NCBI GenBank assembly: GCA_947650365.1
Contig: CANTAL010000143.1
Coordinates: 1 to 64,000 of the forward strand
Direction: 5' to 3'
DNA: 64,000 nucleotides
Source: Chamaelirium japonicum
Taxonomy: Eukaryota > Streptophyta > Magnoliopsida > Liliales > Melanthiaceae
The notes under the pieces are model-generated. The model was not told where the DNA came from. It saw only the letters and a list, made by a program, of their open reading frames with translations, and did no database searches. The translations under genes were made by a program, and so were the position numbers. Positions within the stretch are counted from its first letter, which is position 1, and each line of letters opens with the position of its first letter. Below are positions 33,658 to 47,650 of this stretch, in pieces.

Positions 33658-34164
33658 GACATTGGCGACCTACCGTTGCCCGACACGTGGAGATTCTTTC
33701 CAGCGCCTTCTAGACCCCAACGTTCTGGCTTGCCCGGGCCTCTGACATTCCTTAGAACGTGCGCCCCTGACATTCTTTGTCATCGAGCCTGCTAGGCGAT
33801 TTGAGTGGGGGAGAGCATCTTTCTTGTCGCCGCCAGGTGGCTATTCTGGAATGTTCAAGTCTGGGAGGTCTCGAACTGATTTGAGCGGGCTTCCGTGGAC
33901 CACGTTTGTCCACGTAGCTTCCGTGGGGTTTCGACACCTGGCATCCTTCCATGCTGTTCTAATGCGGCGACCTCAGGGAGGAAGCAAAGGCAAGCTCGCC
34001 CTCCGTTGCTCCACCTTCCCCTTCGTATCTATCAAGAGTCGGACCTCGCAGGAGCGACCTCTTCGATAAACAAGGGGTCTGGCGAGCTGGGGGCGTCCGG
34101 GGGGCCGGCATTTTTGTTATGCATGACGGTCTAATTCCCGCTACCACTGCAAGCGAATTCTTGT

Positions 34165-34245
34165 GCGGGCTTGGCGGGCTCCTGAGCGAGCTCAGGCGAG
34201 CTCCTGGGCGAGCTCAGGCGAGCTCCAGCGAGCTCCTGAGCGTGC
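34165..34245. repeat. GAGCTC-rich short tandem repeat in H LTR
   Basis: Repeated GGCGAGCTC / AGCGAGCTC blocks, about 15-16 bp apart, in U3 of the H LTR. Could be repeated regulatory sites or a simple expansion. Confidence 0.6.
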
Positions 34246-34309
34246 TCTTTGCCTAGGCCCCCTCAGCCCAATGTGGATCTCGCTCCCTGTCAAGATGATT
34301 TGGCGAGCA

Positions 34310-34322
34310 GGGGGGGGGGGGG
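34310..34322. repeat. G13 homopolymer
   Basis: Thirteen consecutive G on the plus strand in U3 of the H LTR. Its length is prone to assembly error. Confidence 0.9.
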
Positions 34323-34344
34323 CGAACTCCTTGCAAGTTCTTCA

Positions 34345-34456
34345 CCCCTTGGAGTCCTAGGGTCTATGAGATCCACAGGCCAGGGCGAACTGGTGACACA
34401 CCCCTTGGAGTCCTATGGTCTATGAGATCCACAGGCCAGGGCGAACTGGTGACACG
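34345..34456. repeat. 56-bp tandem duplication in H LTR
   Basis: Two adjacent copies (34,345-34,400 and 34,401-34,456) beginning CCCCTTGGAGTCCTA and containing GAGATCCACAGGCCAGGG. They are nearly identical, so the duplication is recent. Confidence 0.85.
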
Positions 34457-37400
34457 CGCACGGAGCTAGGAGGCGAGCTCAAGCGGATGAGGATTCCAAC
34501 TCCTGGGCGGATTTCAACTACCCCCAACAGATCGTACGAATGGATTAGAATGGATCATACGAATGGATACATTCGTGCGAATGAATTAGAATGGATCGTA
34601 CGAATGAATTAGAATGGATCGTACGAATGAATTAGAATGGATCTTACGAATGAATTAGAATGGATCGTACAAATGAATTAGAATGGATCGTACGAATGAA
34701 TTAGAATGGATACATTCGTGCGAATGAATTAGAATGGATCGGACGAATGAATTAGAATGGATCGTACGAATGAATTAGAATGGATCAAATGAATGAATTA
34801 GAATGGTTACCTTCATGCGAATGAATTAGAATGGATCGTACGGAATAAATTAGAATGGATTGTATGAATGAATTAGAATGGATACATTCGTGCGAATGAA
34901 TTAGAATGGATCATACGAATGAGTAAGAATGGATCGTACGAATGAAATAGAATGGATTGTACGAATGAATTAGAATGGATCGTACAAATGTATCCATTCT
35001 AATTCATTTGTGCTAATTCATTCTAATTCATTCGTACGATCTATTCTAATTCATTCCCACGATCCATTCTAATTTATTCATTCGTACGATCCATTCTAAT
35101 TCATTCGTACGATCCATTCTAATTCATTCGCACGAATGTATCCATTCTAGTTCATTCGTATGATCCATTCTAAATCATTCGTACGATCCATTCTAATTCA
35201 TTCGCACGATCCATTCTAATTCATTCGTACGATCAATTCTAATTTATTCGCACGAATGTATCCATTCTAATTCATTCATACGATCCATTCTAATTCATTC
35301 GTACGATCCATTCTAATTCACTCATACGATCCATTCTAATACATTCATACGATCCATTCTAATTCATTTGCACGAATATATCCATTCTAATTTATTCTTA
35401 CAATCCATTCTAATTCCTTCGTACGATCCATTCTAATTCATTCGTACGATCTATTCTAATTCATTCGTACGATCCATTCTAATTCATTCGTACGATCCAT
35501 TGTAATTCCTTCGTACGATCCATTCTAATTCATTCGTACGATCCATTCTAATTCATTCGTACAATCTATTCTAATTCATTCGTACGAATGGATACATTCG
35601 TGTGAATGAATTAGAATGGATCGTACGAATGAGTAAGAATGGATCGTACGAATGAAATAGAATGGATTGCACGAATGAATTAGAATGGATCGTACGAATG
35701 AATTAGAATGGATCGTGTGAAAGAATTAGAATGGATTGTATGAATGAATTAGAATGGATCGCACAAATGAATTAGAATGGATCGTACGAAGGAATTAGAA
35801 TGGATCGTACGCATTCGTACGATCCATTCTAATTCCTTCGTACGATCCATTCTAATTCATTCGTACGATCCATTCTAATTCATTCGCGCAATCTATTCTA
35901 ATTCATTCGTACGATCCATTCTAATTCATTCGTACGATCCATTCTAATTCATTCATACAATCCATTCTAATTTATTCGCACGAATGTATCCATTCTAATT
36001 CATTCGTACGATCCATTCTAATTCATTCGCATAATCTATTCTAATTCATTCATACGATCCATTCTAATTCATTCGCACGAATGTATCCATTCTAATTAAT
36101 TCATACGATCCATTCTACTTCATTCGTACTATCCGTTCTAATTCACTCATACGATCCATTCTAATTCATTCATACGATCCATTCTAATTCATTTGCACGA
36201 ATATATCCATTCTAATTCATTCGTACGAACCATTCTAATTCATTCGTACGATCCATTCTAATTCCTTCGTACGATCCATTCTAATTCCTTCGTACGATCC
36301 ATTCTATTTCATTCGTATGATCCATTCTAATTCCTTCGTACGATCCATTCTAATTCATTCGTATGATCTATTCTTATTCATTCGCACGATCCAGTCTAAT
36401 TGATTCGCACGATCCATTCTAATTAATTCGCACGAATGTATCCATTCAAATTCATTCGTACGATCCATTCTAATTAATTAATATGATCCATTAATCTAAT
36501 TCATTCGTACGATCCATTCTAATTCATATGCACAAAGGTATCCATTCTAATCCATTCGTAGGATCCATTCTAATCCATTCGTACGATCCATTCTAATTTA
36601 TTCGTACGATCCATTCTAATTCATTCGCTCGAATGTATCCATTCTAATCCATTCGTACGATCTATTCTAATCCATTCGTACGATCCATTCTAATTCATTC
36701 GCATGAAGTAGAATGGATCGTACGAATGAATTAGAATGGATCGTCTGAATGAATTAGAATGGATACATTCGTGCGAATGAATTAGAATTGATCGTACGAA
36801 TGAATTAGAATGGATCGTTCGAATGAATTAGAATGGATCGTACGAATGAATTTGAATGGATCGTACGAATGAACTAGAATGGATACATTCATGCGAATGA
36901 ATTAGAATGGATCGTACGAATGAATTAGAATGGATCGTACGAATGAATTAGAATGGATCGTACGAATGAATTAGAATGGATACATTCGTGCGAATGAATT
37001 AGAATGGATCGGATGAATAAATTAGAATGGATCGTACGAATGAATTAGAATGGATCAAATGAATGAATTAGAATGGTTACATTCATGCGAATGAATTAGA
37101 ATGGATCGTACGATTGAATTAGAATGGATCGTACGAATGAATTAGAATGGATACATTCGTGCGAATGAATTAGAATGGATAAATTCGTTCGAAAGAATTA
37201 GAATAGATCGAATGAATGAATTAGAATGGATCTTATGAATGAATTAGAATGGATCGTGCGAATGATTTAGAATGGATCGTACGAATGAATTATAATGGAT
37301 CGTGCTAATGAATTAGAATTGATCGAAAGAATGAATTAGCATGGATCGTGCTAATGAATTAGAATGGAACGTACGAATGAATTAGAATGGATCATGTGAA

Positions 37401-40400
37401 AGAATTAGAATGGATTAGAATGGATCGTGTGAAAGAATTAGAATGAATTAGAATGGATCGTACGAATGAATTAGAATGGATTGTGCGAATGAATTAGAAT
37501 GGGCCTTACGAATGAATTAGAATGGATCGTATGAATGAATTAGAATGGATACATTCGTGCGAATGAATTAGAATGGATCGGACGAATGAATTAGAATGGA
37601 TCGAACGAATGAATTAGAATGGATCAAATGAATGAATTAGAATGGTTACATTCATGCGAATGAATTAGAATGGATCGTACGAATGGATTAGAATGGATCG
37701 TACGAATGAATTAGAATGGATCATACGAATGAGTAAGAATGAATCGTACGAATGAATTAGAATGGATACATTTGTGCGAATGAATTAGAATGGATCGTAC
37801 GAATGAATTAGAATGGATCGTACGAATGAATTAGAATGGATCTTACGAATGAATTGTAATGGATCATGTGAAAGAATTAGAATGGATTGTATGAATGAAT
37901 TAGAATAGATCGTATGAATGAATTAGAATGGATCGTACGAATGAATTAGAATGGATCGTACGAATGAATTAGAATGGATCGTACGAATGAACTAGAATGG
38001 ATACATTCGTGCGAATGAATTAGAATGGATCGTATGAATGAATTAGAATAGATTGTGCGAATTAATTAGAATGGATCGTACGAATGAATTAGAATGGATA
38101 CATTCGTACGAATAAATTAGAATGGATTGTATGAATGAATTAGAAAGGATCGTACGAATGAATTAGAATGGATCGAACGAATGAATTAGAATAGATTGCG
38201 CGAATGAATTAGAATGGATCGTACGAATGAATTAGAATGGATCGTACGAAGGAATTAGAATGGATCGTACGAATGCGTACGATCCATTCTAATTCCTTCG
38301 TACGATCCATTCTAATTCATTCGTACGATCCATTCTAATTCATTCATACAATCCATTCTAATTCTTTCACACGGTCCATTCTAATTCATTCGTACGATCC
38401 ATTCTAATTCATTCGTGCAATCCATTCTATTTCATTCGTACGATCCATTCTTACTCATTCGTACGATCCATTCTAATTCATTCACACAAATGTATCCATT
38501 CGTACGAATGAATTAGAATAGATTGTACGAATGAATTAGAATGGATCGTACGAATGAATTAGAATGGATCGTACGAAGGAATTAGAATGGATCGTACGAA
38601 TGAATTAGAATGGATCGTACGAATGAATTAGAATAGATCGTACGAATGAATTAGAATGGATCGTACGAAGGAATTAGAATGGATCGTACTAATGAATTAG
38701 AATGGATATATTCGTGCAAATGAATTAGAATGGATCGTATGAATGTATTAGAATGGATCGTATGAGTGAATTAGAATGGATCGTACGAATCAATTAGAAT
38801 GGATTGTATGAATGAATTAGAATGGATCATACGAATGAATTAGAATGGATCGTATGAATGAATTAAAATGGATCGTACAAATGAATTAGAATGGATCGTG
38901 TGAATGAATTAGAATGGATCGTACGAATGAATTTGAATGGATCGTACGAATGAACTAGAATGGTTACATTCGTGCGAATGAATTAGAATGGATCGTACTA
39001 ATGAATTAGAATGGATCGTTTGAATGAATTAGAATGGATCGTACGAATGGATTAGAATGGATCATACGAATGAATTAGAATGGATCGTGCGAATGAATTA
39101 GAATGGATCGAACGAATGAATTAGAATGGATATATTCGAGCGACTGAATTAGAATAGATCGTAGGAATGAATTAGAATGGATTATATGAATGAATTAGAA
39201 TGGATCATACGAACGAATTAGAATGGATCGTACGAACGAATTAGAATGGATTATATGAATGAATTAGAATGGATCGTATGAATGAATTAGAATGGATACA
39301 TTCGAGCGAATGAATTAGAATGGATCGTACGAATGAATTAGAATAGATCATAGGAATGAATTAGAATGGATCGTGCAAATGAATTAGAATGGATACATTC
39401 GTGCGAATGAATTAGAATGGATCGTGCGAATGAATTAGAATGGATCGTACGAATGAATTAGAATGGATATATTTGAACGAATAAATTAGAATGGATCATA
39501 CGAATGAATTAGAATGGATCGTATGAATGAATTAGAATGGATAGTGCGAATGAATTAGAATGGATCGTACGAATGAATTAGAATGGATACATTCGTGCGA
39601 ATGAATTAGAATGGATCATACGAATGAGTAAGAATGGATCGTACGAATGAAATAGAATAGATTATACAAATGAATTAGAATGGATACGTTCGTGCGAATG
39701 AATTAGAATGGATCGTATGTACGAATGAATTAGAATGGATACATTCGTGCGAATGAATTAGAATGGATCGTACGAATGAATTAGAATGGATCGTGCGAAT
39801 GAATTAGAATGGATCGTACAAATGAATTAGAATGGATCGTACGAATGAACTAGAATGGATACATTCGTGCGAATGAATTAGAATGGATCGTACGAATGAA
39901 TTAGAATGGATCGTATGAATGAATTAGAATGGATCGTACGAATGAAATAGAATGGATTGTGCGAATGAATTAGAATGGACCGTACGAATGAATTAGACGT
40001 ACGAATGAATTAGAATGGATACATTCGTGCGAATAATTCATTTGTATCCATTCTATTTCATTCGCACGATCCATTCTAATTCATTCGCGCAATCTATTCT
40101 AATTCATTCGTACGATCCATTCTAATTCATTCGTACGATCCATTCTAATTCATTCGCACGAATGTATCCATTCTAGATCATTCGTACGATCCATTCTGAT
40201 TCATTCATACAATCCATTCTAATTCATTCGCACGAATGTATCCATTCTAATTCATTCATACGATCCATTCTAATTCATTCACAAAATCTATTCTAATTCA
40301 TTCATATGATCCATTGTAATTCATTCGCACGAATGTATCCATTCTAATTCATTCATACGATCCATTCTACTTCATTTGTACTATCCGTTCTAATTCACTC

Positions 40401-43400
40401 ATACGATCCATTCTAATTCATTCATACGATCCATTCTAATTCATTTGCACGAATATATCCATTCTAATTCATTCGTACGATCCATTCTAATTCCTTCGTA
40501 CAATCCATTCTAATTCCTTCGTACGATCCATTCTAATTCCATCGTACGATCCATTCTATTTCATTCGTATGATCCATTCTAATTCCTTCGTACGATCAAT
40601 TTTAATTCCTTCGTATCCATTCTAATTCACTCATATGATCCATTCTAATTCAGTCGTACGATCCATTCTAATTCATTCTAATCCATTCGTACGAATGAAT
40701 TAGAATGGATCGTACGAATAAATTAGAATGGATCGTACGAATGAATTAGAATGGATCGTACGAAGGAATTAGAATGGATCGTACGAATGAATTAGAATGG
40801 ATATATTCGTGCAAATGAATTAGAATGGATCGAATGAATGTATTAGAATGGATCATATGAGTGAATTAGAATGGATCGTACGAATGAGTTAGAATGGATC
40901 GTATGAATGAATTAGAATGGATACATTCGTGTGAATGAATTAGAATGGATCGTATGAATGAATTAGAATATATTTTGTGAATGAATTAGAACTGATCGTA
41001 CGAATGAATTAGAATAGATACATTCGTGTGAATGAATTAGAATGGATTGTATGAATGAATTAGAATGGATCGTACGAATGAATTAGAATGGATCGTATGA
41101 GTGAATTAGAATGGATATGAAGGAATTAGAATGGATCGTACGAAGGAATTAGAATGGATCATACGAATGAAATAGAATGGATCGTACGAAGGAATTAGAA
41201 TGGATCGTACAAAGGAATTAGAATGGATCGTACGAAGGAATTAGAATGGATCGTACGAATGAATTAGAATGGTTATATTCGTGCAAATGAATTAGAATGG
41301 ATCGTATGAGTGAATTAGAATGGATCGTATGAGTGAATTAGAACGGATAGTACGAATGAAGTAGAATGGATCGTATGAATGAATTAGAATGGATACATTC
41401 GTGCGAATGAATTAGAATGGATCGTATGAATGAATTAGAATAGATTGTGCGAATGAATTAGAATGGATCGTACGAATGAATTAGAATGGATATATTCGTG
41501 CGAATAAATTAGAATGGATTGTATGAATGAATTAGAATGGATCGTACAAATAAATTAGAATGGATCGTACGAATGAATTAGAATAGATTGCGCGAATGAA
41601 TTAGAATGGATCGTACGAATGAATTAGAATGGATTGTACGAAGGAATTAGAATGGATCGTACGAATGAATTAGAATGGATCGTACGAATGAATTAGAATG
41701 GATCGTACGAAGGAATTAGAATGGATCGTACGAATGAATTAGAATGGATCGTACGATTGAATTAGAATGGATCATACGAATGAGTAAGAATGGATCATAT
41801 GAATGAATTAGATCGGATTGTACGATCCATTCTAATTCATTAGCATGGATCGTGGTAATGAATTAGAATGGAATATACGAATGAATTAGAATGGATCGTA
41901 CGAATGAATTAGAATGAATTAGAATGAATTAGAATGGATCGTACGAATGAATTAGAATAGATCTTAGGAATGAATTAGAATGGATACATTCGTGCGAATG
42001 AATTAGAATGGATCGTGCGAATGAATTAGAATGGATCATATGAATGAATTAGAATAGATCGTGCGAATGAATTAGAATGGATCGTACGAATGAATTAGAA
42101 TGGATCGTACGAATGAACTAGAATGGATACATTCGTGCGAATGAATTAGAATGGATCGTACAAATGAAATAGAATGGATTGTACGAATGAATTAGAATGG
42201 ATCGTACGAATGAATTAGAATGGATCGTGTGAAAGAATTAGAATGCATTGTATGAATAAATTAGAATGGATCGTATGAATGTATTAGAATGGATCGTATG
42301 AGTGAATTAGAATGGATCGTACGAATGAATTAGAAAGGATTGTATGAATGAATTAGAATGGATCGTACGAATGAATTAGAATGGATCATACGAATTAATT
42401 AGAATGGATCATACGAATGAATTAGAATGGATCGTACGAATGAATTAGAATGGATTGTGCGAATGAATAAGAACAGATCGTGCGAATGAATTAGAATGGA
42501 TCGTACGAATGAATTAAAATGGATCGTGCGAATGAATTAGAATAGATCGTACGAATGAATTAGAATGGATACATTTGTGCGAATGAATTAGAATGGATCG
42601 TATGAATGAATTAGAATGGATCGCATGAATGAATTAGAATGGATCGTACGAATGAGTTAGAATGGATCGTGCGAATGAATTAGAATGGATCGTACGAATG
42701 AATTAGAATTGATCGTGGGAAAGAATTAGAATGGATCGTATGAATGAATTAGAATGGATCGTGCGAATGAATTAGAATGGATCGTACGAATGAATTAGAA
42801 TGGATACATTTGTGCGAATGAATTAGAATGGATCGTACGAATGAATTAGAATGGATCGTATGAATGAATTAGAATGGATCGTATGAATGAATTAGAATGG
42901 ATCTTGCAAATGAATTAGAATGGATCGTACGAATGAATTAGAATGGATCGTACGAATGAACTAGAATGGATACATTCGTGCGAATGAATTAGAATGGATC
43001 GTACGAATGAATTAGAATAGATCTTACGAATGAATTAGAATGGATCGTACGAATGAATTAGAATGGATCGTACGAATGAATTAGAATGGATCTTACGAAT
43101 GAATTAGAATGGATCGTACGAATAAATTAGAATGGATCGTATGAATGGTTTAGAATGGATACATTCGTGCGAATGAATTAGAATGGATCGGACGAATGAA
43201 TTAGAATGGATCGTACGAATGAATTAGAATGGATCGTACGAATGGATTAGAATGGATCGTACGAATGGATTAGAATGGATACATTCGTGCGAATGAATTA
43301 GAATGGATCATATGAATGAGTAAGAATGGATCGTATGAATGAAATAGAATGGATTGTACGAATGAATTAGAATGGATCGTGCGAATGAATTTGAATGGAT

Positions 43401-46400
43401 CGTACGAATGAATTAGAATGGATCGTGCTAATGAATTAGAATTGATCGTACAAATGAAATATAATGGATTGTACGAATGATTTAGAATGGATCGTACGAA
43501 TGAATTAGAATGGATCGTACGAATGATTTAGAATGGATACATTTGTGCGAATGAATTAGAATGGATCATACGAATGAGTAAGAATGGATCGTACGAATGA
43601 AATAGAATGGATTGTACGAATGAATTAGAATGGATTCGTACGAATGAATTAGAATGGATACATTCGTTCGAATGAATTAGAATGGATCGTACCAATGAGT
43701 AAGAATGGATCATACGAATGAATTAGAATGGATCGTACGAATGAATTAGAATGGATCGTGTGAAAGAATTAGAATGGATTGTATGAATGAATTAGAATAG
43801 ATCGTATAAATGAATTAGAATGGATCGTACGAATGAATTAGAATGGATCGTACGAATGAAATAGAATGGATTGTACGAATGATTTAGAATGGATCATACG
43901 AATGAATTAGAATGGATCGTACGAATGATTTTGAATGGATACATTCGTGCGAATGAATTAGAATGGATCATACGAATGAGTAAGAATGTATCGTACAAAT
44001 GAAATAGAATGGATTGTACGACTGAATTAGAATGGATTCGTACGAATGAATTAGAATGGATACATTCGTGCGAATGAATTAGAATGGATCATACCAATGA
44101 GTAAGAATGGATCGTAAGAATGAAATAGAATGGATTGTGCGAATGAATTAGAATGGATCGTACGAATGAATTAGAATGGATCGTGCGAAAGAATTAGAAT
44201 GGATTGTATGAATGAATTAGAATGGATAGTATGAATGAATTAGAATGGATCGTGCGAATGAATTCGAATGGATCGTACGAATGAAATAGAATGGAAACAT
44301 TTGTGCGAATGAATTAGAATGGATCGTATGAATGAATTAGAATGGATCGTATGAATGAATTAGAATGGATTGTGCAAATGAATTCGAATGGATCGTACGA
44401 ATTCATTCTAATTCATTCATACAATCCATTCTAATTCTTTCACACGATCCATTCTAATTCATTCGTACGTTCCATTCTAATTCATTAGCACGATCCATGC
44501 TAATTCATTCGTTCGATCAATTCTAATTTATTAGCACGATCTATTCTAATTCATTCGTACGATCCATTCTAATTCATTCGCACGATCCATTCTAATTCAT
44601 TCATAGGAACCATTCTAATTCATTCATACGATCTATTCTAATTCTTTCGCACGAATGTATCCATTCTAATTCATTCGCACGAATGTATCCATTCTAATTC
44701 ATTTGTACGATCCATTCTAATTCATTCGTACGATCCATTCTAATTCATTCGTACGATCCATTCTAATTCATTCATACGATCTATTCTAATTCATTCATAC
44801 AATCCATTCTAATTCTTTCACACGATCCATTCTAATTCATTCGTATGATCCATTCTAATTCATACGCACAATCCATTCTATTTCATTCGTACGATCCATT
44901 CTTACTCATTGGTACGATCCATTCTAATAATTCGCACGAATGTATCCATTCTAATTCATTCGTACGAATCCATTCTAATTCATTCGTACAATCTATTCTA
45001 TTTCATTCGTACGATCCATTCTTACTCATTCGTATGATCCATTCTAATTCATTCGGACGAATGTATCCATTCTAATTTATTCGTACGATCCATTCTAATT
45101 CATTCGTACGATCCATTCTAATTCATTCGTCCGATCCATTCTAATTCATTCGCACGAATGTATCTATTCTAATTCGTTCGTACGGTCCATTCTAATTCAT
45201 TCGCACAATCCATTCTATTTCATTCGTACGATCCATTCTTACTCATTCGTATGATCCATAATGGATACATTCGTGCGAATGAATTAGAATGGATCATATG
45301 AATGAGTAATAATGGATCGTACGAATGAAATAGAATGGATTGTGCGAATGAATTAGAATGGATCGTACGAATGAATTAGAATGGATCGTGAGAAAGAATT
45401 AGAATGGATTGTATGAATGAATTAGAATGGATCGTACGAATGAATTAGAATGGATCGTATGAGTGAATTAGAATGGATACGAAGGAATTAGAATGGATCG
45501 TACGAAGGAATTCGAATGGATCATACGAATGAAATAGAATGGATCGTACGAAGGAATTAGAATGGATCGTACGAAGGAATTAGAATGGATTATACGAAGG
45601 AATTAGAATGGATCGTACGAATGAATTAGAATCGATATATTCGTGCAAATGAATTAGAATGGATCGTATGAATGAAATAGAATGGATCGTATGAGTGAAT
45701 TAGAACGGATAGTACGAATGAAGTAGAATGGATCGTATGAATGAATTAGAATGGATACATTCGTGCGAATGAATTAGAATGGATCATATGAATGAATTAG
45801 AATAGATTGTGCGAATGAATTAGAATGGATCGTACGAATGAATTAGAATGGATACATTCGTGCAAATAAATTAGAATGGATTGTATGAATGAATTAGAAT
45901 GGATCGTACGAATGAATTAGAATGGATCGTACGAATGAATTAGAATAGATTGCGCGAATGAATTAGAATGGATCGTACGAATGTATCCATTCTAATTCAT
46001 TCGCACGAATGTATCCATTCTAATTCATTTGCACGATCCATTCTAATTCAATCCTATGATCTATTCTAATTTATTCGTACGATCCATTCTAATTCATTCG
46101 CTCGAATGTATCCATTCTAATTCATTCATACGATCCATTCTAATTCTTTCACACGATCCATTCTAATTCATTGATACGATCCATTCTAATTCATTCGTGC
46201 AATCCATTCTATTTCATTCGTACGATCCATTCTTACTCATTCGTACGATCCATTCTAATTCATTCACACGAATGTATCCATTCGTACGAATGAATTAGAA
46301 TAGATTGTACGAATGAATAAGAATGGATCGTACGAATGAATTAGAATGGATCGTACGAATGAATTAGAATGGATCGTACGAATGAATTAGAATGGATCGT

Positions 46401-47628
46401 ATGATTGAATTAGAATGGATCATACGAATGAGTAAGAATGGATCGTATGAATGAATTAGATTGGATCGTACGATCCATTCTAATTCATTAGCATGGATCG
46501 TGCTAATGAATTAGAATGGAATATATGAATGAATTTGAATGGATCGTAGAATGGATCGTACGAATAAATTAGAATGAATTAGAATAGATCGTACGAATGA
46601 ATTAGAATAGATCATAGGAATGAATTAGAATGGTTCATGCAAATGAATTAGAATGGATACATTCATGCGAATGAATTAGAATGGATCGTGCGAATGAATT
46701 AGAATGGATCGTACGAATGAATTAGAATGGATATATTTGAACGAATAAATTAGAATGGATCATACGAATGAATTAGAATGGATCGTACGAATGAATTAGA
46801 ATGGATAGTGCGAATGAATTAGAATCGATCGTACGAATGAATTAGAATGGATCGTACGAATGAATTAGATCGTACGAATGAATTAGAATGGATCGTACGA
46901 ATGAATTAAAATGGATACATTCGAGTGAATGAATTAGAATAGATCGTTGGAATGAATTAGAATGGATCATACGAATGAATTAGAATGGATACATTTGTGA
47001 GAATGAATTAGAATGGATCGTACGAATGAATTAGAATGCATTGTATGAAAGAATTAGAATGGATATATTCGTGCGAATGAATTAGAATGGATCGTACGAA
47101 TGAATTAGACTGGATTGTACGAATGAATTTGAATGGATACATTTGTGCGAATGAATCTAAATGGATTGTATGAATGAATTACAATGGATCGTACGAATGA
47201 ATTAGAATAGCTCATACGAATGAATCGTATGAATGAATTAGAATGGTTACATTCGTGCGAATGAATTAGAATAGATCGTAGGAATGAATTAGAATGGATC
47301 GTACGAATAAATTAGAATGGATCGTGGGAATGAATTAGAATGGATCTTACGAATGAATTAGAATGGATCGTACGAATGAATTAGAATGGATCGTACGAAT
47401 GAATTAGAATGGATACATTCGTGCGAATGATTTAAAATGGATCGGACGAATGAATTAGAATGGATCGTACGAATGAATTAGAATAGATCAAATGAATGAA
47501 TTAGAATGGTTACATTCATGCGAATGAATTAGAATGGATCGTACGAATGGATTAGAATGGATCGTACGAATAGATTAGAATGGATACATTCGTGCGAATG
47601 AATTAGAATGGATTGTATGAATGAATTA

Positions 47629-47650
47629 GAATGGATCGTACGATCCATTC
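47629..47650. repeat. 22-bp perfect palindrome at an orientation switch
   Basis: Perfectly self-complementary around the centre of GGATCGTACGATCC, where plus units meet minus units. The same palindrome is kept in the other 14-kb copy at 61,625-61,646. Confidence 0.9.

Larger units (their letters stand above)
33456..34529 (-). repeat. Element H 5' LTR (1,074 bp)
   Basis: Read on the minus strand it begins TGTTGGGGGTAGTTG at 34,529 and ends CCCCCGAACA at 33,456. It is directly followed by the primer site and directly preceded by satellite. Such ends are common in Tat-type Ty3/gypsy LTRs, so H is probably of that group. Its partner LTR and TSD lie outside the window to the left, so the right TSD (expected at 34,530-34,534, GATCG) cannot be confirmed. 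Confidence 0.85.
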
